A model generated the notes under the pieces. It was not told the origin of the DNA. It did no database searches and saw nothing but the letters and a program-made list of their open reading frames with translations. A stretch of DNA of 64,000 nt from Chamaelirium japonicum (taxonomy: Eukaryota > Streptophyta > Magnoliopsida > Liliales > Melanthiaceae), in the NCBI GenBank assembly GCA_947650365.1, contig OX393550.1, positions 55,197,569 to 55,261,568 of the forward strand, given 5' to 3'. A program made the translations under genes and the position numbers. Positions 57,522 through 64,000 of this stretch are shown piece by piece. The first letter of the stretch is position 1. Each line of letters starts with the position of its first letter.

Positions 57522-60500
57522 GCCATTATAATTCATTCGTACGAAGGTAGGCATTTTAATTCATTCGTACGAGCCATTCTAATACATTTATACAAATGTA
57601 GCCATTCTAATTCATTCATGTGAATCTAGAAATTCTAATTTATTTGTACGAATATAGCTATTCTAATTCCTTCGTACGAATATAGTCATTCTAATTCATT
57701 CGTACGAAGGTAGCCATTATAATTCATTACTACGAGCCATTCTAATTCATTTGTATGAATATATCCATTGTAATTCATTCGTACGAACACATATAGCCAT
57801 TCTAATTCATTTGTACGAATGTAGCCATTCTACTTCATTTGTACGAAGCTAGCCATTCTAATTCATTCGTACGAGCATTTCGAATTCATTCATACAAATA
57901 TAGCCTTTCTAATTCATTCGTACGAACGAATGTAGTGATTCTAATTCATTCGTACAAAGGTAGCAATTCTAATTCATTCGTACGAATGTAGCCATTCTAA
58001 TTCATTCGTATGAATATTCTAATTCATTCGTACGAAGGTAGTCATTCTATTTTATTCGTACGAGCCATACTAATTCATTCGTAAGAATATTGCCATTCTA
58101 ATTCATTCGTACTAATATAGTCATTATAATTAATTTATTTGTACGAATGAATATAGTAATTCTAATTCATTAGTACGGATATACCCATTCTAATTCATTC
58201 GTATGAAGATAGTCATTCTAATTAATTCATACAAACCATTCTAGTTCATTCGTACGAATGTAGCCATTCTAATTTATCTGTATGAATGTAGTCCTTCTAA
58301 TTCATTCGTACGAATATAGCCATAGCCATTCTAAATCATTCGTACAAAGGTAGCCATTCTCATTCATTCGTATGAGCCATTCTAATTCATTCGTATGAAT
58401 ATAACCATTCTAATTCATTCATACGAACGAATATAGCCATTCTAATTCATTCGTACGTGCCATTCTAATTCATTCGTATGAATGTAGCCATTCTAATTTA
58501 TTCATACGAACAAATGAAGCCATTCGATTTCATTCTTACGAATGTAGCCATTCTAATTCATGCATATGAAGGTACCCGGCCATTCTAATTTATTCGTGCG
58601 AGCCATTCTAATTCATTCGTACGAATATAGTTATTCTAATTCATTCGTATGTACGAATGTAGCCATTCTAATTAATTCGTACGAAGGTAGCTAATCTAAT
58701 TTATTTGTATGAGCCATTCTAATTTATTCATACGAATGTAGCCATTCTAATTCATTTGTACGAACGAATATAGTCATTCTAATTCATTCGTATGAATGTA
58801 GCCATTCTAATTCATTTGTATGAAGGTAGCCATTCTAATTTATTCATACGAGCCATTCTAATATATTCGTATGAATATAGCCATTCTAATTTATTCGTAC
58901 GAATATAGTCATTCTAATTCATTCGTACGAAGGTAGCCATTTTAATTCATTTGTACGAGCCATTCTAACGTTAACTCATTCATATGAATGTAGCCATTCT
59001 ACTTCATTCGTACGAATGTAGCCATTCTAATTCATTCGTACGAAGGAAGCCATTCTAATTCATTCGTACAAGCCATTTTAATTCATTCGTACGAATGTAG
59101 CTTTTGTAATTCATTCGTACGAACGAATGTAGCCATTCTAATTTATTCGTACGAATATAGCTATTCTAATTCATTCGTACGAGCTATTCTAATTTATTCA
59201 TACGAATGTAGCCATTCTAATTCATTCATACGAACGAATGTAGTCATTCTAATTCATTCGTACGAATATAGCCATTCTAGTTCATACGTACGAAGGTAGC
59301 CATTCTAATTCATTTGTACGTACCATTCTATTTCATTCGTACGAAAGTAGTCATTCTAATTCATTGGTATGAAGGTAGCCATTCTAATTCATTCATACAA
59401 GCCGTTCTAATTCATTTGTATGAATATAGCCAGTCTACTTCATTTGTACGAACGAATATTATAGCCATCCTAATTCATTCGTATGAGCCATTCTAATTCA
59501 TTCGTACGAATGCAGCCATTGTAATTCATTCGTACGAACAAATGTAGTCATTCTAAATCATTCGTACGAATGTAGCCATTCTAATTCAATCGTACAAAGG
59601 TAGCCATTCTAATTCATTCCTACGAGCCATTCTAATTCATTCGTATGATTGTACCTATTCTAATTCATTCATACTAATATAGTCATTCAAGTTCATTCGT
59701 ACGAAGGAAGCCATTCTAATTCATTCATACGAGCCAATCTAATTTATTCATACGAATATAGCTATACAAATTCATTCGTACGAATGAATATAGCAATTCT
59801 AATTCATTCATACGAATGTTGCCATTCTAGTTCATTCGTACGAAGGTATCCATTCTAATTCATTCGTTCAAGCCATTCTAATTTATTCGTACAAATGTAG
59901 CCATTCTAATTCATTCGTACGAACAAATGTAGCCATTCTAATTCATTCGTACGAATGTAGCTCTTCTAATCCATTCGTACGAATATAGCCATTCTAATTC
60001 ATTCATATGAAGGTTGCCATTATAAATTCATTCGTACGAGTCATTCTAATTCATTCATATGAATATAACCATTCTAATTTATTTATACGAACAAATATAG
60101 CTATTCTAATTTATTTGTACGAATATTGGCATTCTAATTCATTCGTACGAAGATGACCATTTTTATTCATTTGCACGAGCCGTTCTAGTTCATTCGTACG
60201 AACTAATGTTGCCATTCTAATTCATTCGTACGAAGGTAGCTATTCTAATTCATTTGTTCTAATTCATTCATTCGAATGTTGCCATTCTAATTTATTCGAA
60301 CGAACGAATGTAGCAATTCTAATTTATTCGTACGAATGTAGCCATTCTAATTCATTCATACAAAGGTAGCCATTCTAATTCATTTATACGAGCCATTCTA
60401 ATTCATTCATATGAATGTAGCCATTCTAATTCATTCGTACGAAGGTAGCCATTTTAATTCATTTGTTTGAGCTATTCTAATTCATTTATACGAATATAGC

Positions 60501-62360
60501 TATTATAATTCATTTGTATGAACGAATGTAGCCATTATAATTCATTCGTACGAATGTAGCTATTCAAATTCATTTATACGAAGTTAGCCATTCTTATTCA
60601 TTCGTACGAATGTAGCCATTCAAATTCATTTATACGAAGTTAGCCATTCTTATTCATTCGTACGAATGTAGCCTTTGTAATTCATTTGTACAAACACATA
60701 TAGCCATTCTAATTTATTCGTACGATCATTCGTACGAAGGTAGCTATTCTAATTTATTCGTATGAGCCATTCTAATTCATTCGTACGAATGTAACCTTTC
60801 TAATTCATTCATATGAATATTCTAATTCATTCGTACGAATGTAGGTATTCTAGTTCATTCGTATGAGTCATTCTAATTCATTCGTACAAATATAGCCATT
60901 CTAATTCATTTGTACGAACAAATATAGCCATTCTAATTTATTCGTACGAATGTAGCCTTTCTAATTCATTCATATGAATATTCTAATTCATTTGTACGAA
61001 TGTAGGTATTCTAGTTCATTCGTATGAGTCATTCTAATTCATTCGTACGAATGTAGCCATTCTAATTCATTCGTACGAACGAATATCGTCATTCTAATTT
61101 ATCTGTACGAAGGTAGCCAATCTAATTCGTTCATACGAACCATTCTAATTTATTCATACGAATGTAGCCATTCTAATTCATTCGTACGAATGTAGTCATT
61201 CTAATTCATTCATACGAATGTAGCCATTCTAATTCATTCATATGAGCCATTCTAATTTATTTGTACGAATGTAGCCATTTTAATTCATTCATACGAACAA
61301 ATATAGCCAAAATAATTTATTCGTACGCATCATTCTAATTTATTCGTTTAAACAAATTTAGCCATTCAAATTCATTCGTACGAATGTTTTATAGGAATAT
61401 AGCCATTCTAAATCATTCGTAAGAAGGTGGCCATTCTAATTCATTCGTATGAGCCATTCTAATTCATTCGTATCAATGTAACGATTCTAATTCATTCATA
61501 CGAACACATATTGCTATTCAAATTCATTCATATGAATGTAGCAATTCTAATTCATTCGTACGTGCCATTCCAATTCATTCGTACGAATGTAGCCATTCTA
61601 ATTTATTCATATGAACGAATGTAGCCATTCGAATTCATTCGTACAAATATAGCCATTCTAATTCATACATACGAAGGTAGCCATTCTAATTTATTCGTAC
61701 GAGCCATTCTAATTCATTCGTACGAATATAACCATTCTAATTTATTTTTACGTATGAATGTAGCCATTCTAATTCATTCGTACGAAGGTAGCCATTCTAA
61801 TTCATTTGTATGAGCCATTCTATTTCATTCGTACAAATTGAGCCATTCTAATTCATTTGTATGAATGTGGCCATTCTAATTAATTCATACATAGGTAGCC
61901 ATTATAATTTATTTGTACGAGCAATTCTATTTTATTCGTACGAATGTAGTCTTTGTAATTCATTCGTACGAACGAATGTAGTCATTCTAATTCATTCATA
62001 CGAATATGGCCATTCCAATTCATTCGTACGAAGGTGGCCATTCTAATTTAGTCGTACGAGCTATTCTTATTCATTCGTACGAAAGGAGCCATTCCAATTC
62101 ATTCGTATGAATGTTCTAATTAATTCATACAAATGTAGCCATTCGATTTCATTCGTACGAGTCATTCTAATTCATTCATAGAATGTAGTCATTCTAATTC
62201 ATTCATACGAACAAATATAGCCATAATAATTGATTCATACCAATGTAGCCATTCTAATTCATTCGTACGAAGGTAGCTATTCTAATTTATTCGTACGATC
62301 CATTTTAATTCATTCGTATGAATGTAGCAATTATAATTCATTCGTACGAATGAATGTAGC
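57522..62360. repeat. 4.8-kb tandem array centred on TTCGTACGAA
   Basis: The array is built from short units sharing CCATTCTAATTCATTCGTACGA-type sequence (about 22 bp) followed by one of four linkers: GAAGGTAG (about 27 bp unit), GAGCC (about 23 bp), GAATGTAG or GAATATAG (about 28 bp), and GAACGAATGTAG (about 32 bp). The four often follow each other in that order, giving a higher-order period near 110 bp; for example GAAGGTAG recurs at 61673 and 61784. Roughly 175 units are present, with many point differences but no other sequence interrupting. The core TTCGTACGAA is a perfect palindrome. Open frames up to 63 codons occur but shift with unit length, so it is not coding. Confidence 0.95.
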
Positions 62361-64000
62361 TGTAAGAACTCTAAATTATTATTATATAAAATTATGCATA
62401 AATGACGTGGCGCCTGTATGAATATATATGTGATTATTTGGTGTGCTGGTAAAATAAGAACCCTAATCCTAATATGAACTAGATTAGGGTGCTTATATAA
62501 ATATTTTAATTAATAAAGGTATATTTATCCTTTTTATCGAACTTTTTGGGTTGTCTTCATTTCTGGTTTGGGTTCACGTAAACCCTAGAAATGTTTTACG
62601 ATAGGTTTGTTCGTATACTTGAGACATTCGCTTTGGTGCATCCCATGCGCCAAACAGACTTTTGTATGAAAAGTTATGACGATAGATAGTTCCAGAATAA
62701 ATTTTCAGTGTGATTAATCGGGTGATTGAAACCTTGTGAAATTGTACCAGTGAGTTTGTCTCGCCAATACCTTCCCAACGGATATTTTTGGAGATTTGTT
62801 TTGACACACGATTAAAGAGTTGTGTCTTGATGTCCATTTTTATAATTTCCAAAATATAGGATGATGGGATGAGCGAAATATGACCAAACCCAAACCATTG
62901 GTTTTGACCTGTTGAAATCTTTCCAATGACAGATCTCACGTAGTTATCAGACATACGGTTTAAAAGTTATGACCGATTATCGTTTACGAGGCAATTTGCG
63001 ATAGTTGTATTAGTGGGCCGAACTATGTGCTGGGTTGAATGGAACACCGTGAAGCGAACTTCACTCAAAGTCGTTGTGCCTGGTGCGCATGTGTGAATCC
63101 GGGTCGTGTAACCAACATGTGTGTACGAACCCGACCGTGGATATCGGGTTCGAGCATTCCTGACCGTTGATCTCATGATCATGGGACTATGAAATTATTA
63201 AATAGCAGTGGCTGTCTTTCTCTCCCCCACCGTTTCGATCTCCTGACCCAAGAGCCCAGCCCAAACATCCAGTCCCTTCACCCCTTGACCGTACCCATCA
63301 TCAAATGGAAAGAGAGAGACTTGGAGAGAGTAAGAGAGGGTGTTGGAGAAATGGAGGGAGAGGGAAATGGAGATAAATGGAGAGAGAGAGAGGGGACCAG
63401 ATCCACCAAAACCGGCCCCCTCCCATCAGCCAGTCACCCCTCTCCATCAACCCGTTGAAAACTCAGCCCCATTCCCATTTAAAAGGAGAAAGAGAGACAT
63501 GAAGAGAGGAAGAGAAGCAGGAGGAGAGAGAGAGGAGAAAGAAGAGACGGAAAGAGAGAGAGAGGGAGGAACAGAGAGGGAGCAGAGAAGAAGAGACGAA
63601 GGTGCAGCACCCGTGAATCCGGGCTCCTCCTCCCCTGCGTGTCATTGGCGACCAGATGACGACCCCGAGCCCGACCTCCCAACCTCCGGTGAGCCCCTCT
63701 CTCCCCCTCGCCCATTTCTCTCATTTCAAGCACCTCCGGCGACGTCCGGAGTGGAGCACCACCGCACAACACCTCCCCCGATACGAGCCTCACCCTGCTT
63801 CCCCCTTTACATTTCGGTCCATTTCCCACCGGAGACAAGGTGGTTGGAGCACAACCCAAGCCATCCATGCGGCCGTCTATGACCGGAGCCCAAGCCCAAA
63901 CCCATGCACCACTCACCTCCCGGCTCGCGTGGAAACTCCCCGGTAGCTCTCCTCTTGCACCCTCACCGGTTGGTGGTGCGGGGAGGCCGGTCGGACCTCA
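62361..64000 (+). mobile_element. probable gypsy-type LTR or 5' region, running off the window
   Basis: LTR-like sequence begins abruptly with TGTAAGAACTC where the tandem array stops. It has a TATA box (TTATATAAATA, near 62493-62503). It then has long, codon-poor sequence with phrases such as AAAAGTTATGACGATAG and AAAAGTTATGACCGATTATCG, of a style seen in Tekay/Del-type LTRs. From 63190 it becomes GA-rich, then GC-rich, with Pro/Arg frames of no recognised domain. No primer binding site or second LTR is inside the window, so the assignment is an inference. Confidence 0.4.

Noticed and set aside
57522-62360. The array as a CRISPR-like repeat-spacer structure
   Set aside because: The units are contiguous variants of one sequence with no unique spacers, and the DNA is from a plant nucleus.
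59314-62421. Frames with repeating NSFVRxILIHSYE-like peptides
   Set aside because: The tandem unit lengths (23, 27, 28, 32 bp) break the frame repeatedly, and the repeats vary without codon-like constraint.

Overview
This window is nuclear DNA of a flowering plant, probably a monocot. It carries plant-type gene families with GC-rich, intron-free reading frames (a DUF3475/DUF668 protein and a MATE transporter), canonical GT-AG introns, tRNA-iMet primer binding sites of plant LTR retrotransposons, and many plant-style MITEs. The species cannot be fixed from sequence alone. No prokaryotic, organellar, tRNA or rRNA gene was seen.

Only three host genes can be supported. (1) The last two exons of a CPSF160-like polyadenylation factor lie at 2545-4148 (+); the rest would be left of the window or lost. 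(2) An intact single-exon PSI-like DUF668 protein lies at 15312-16736 (+), with a TATA-like box about 220 bp upstream. (3) An intact single-exon MATE/DTX efflux carrier lies at 54243-55754 (-). They are unrelated and do not form a cluster. Most other open frames are low-complexity or transposon sequence.

The rest is layered transposable elements, many with terminal inverted repeats (TIRs) and matching target-site duplications (TSDs) readable by eye. About a dozen hAT-type non-autonomous elements have 8-bp duplications: 652, 4680, 7165, 17627, 23422, 25841, 30599, 31564, 35888, 45344, 49247 and 56181. Mutator-like MITEs have 9-10 bp duplications (14323, 46527; a broken relative at 20236). A Tourist-like MITE lies at 40115 and a CACTA terminus with ACCGACGG subterminal repeats ends at 21595. 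A degenerate L1-type LINE covers 26607-29505 (-). A solo LTR lies at 33950-35175. A young non-autonomous LTR element carrying only gag-like sequence covers 36930-39749 (-). A copia pol relic lies at 40960-42060 (-). TRIM-like LTR fragments are at 1190 and 24018.

The most distinctive structure is a 4.8-kb degenerate tandem array (57522-62360). Its units of about 23-32 bp centre on the palindrome TTCGTACGAA and show a higher-order period near 110 bp. It ends abruptly where LTR-like sequence begins at 62361. Other striking items are a 923-bp near-palindromic G/C-rich element nested in a TA tract inside a hAT element (7876-8798), a perfect (CA)n run of about 130 units, and dispersed copies of a short imperfect palindrome of the form GCTACAGTG..CACTGTAGC.
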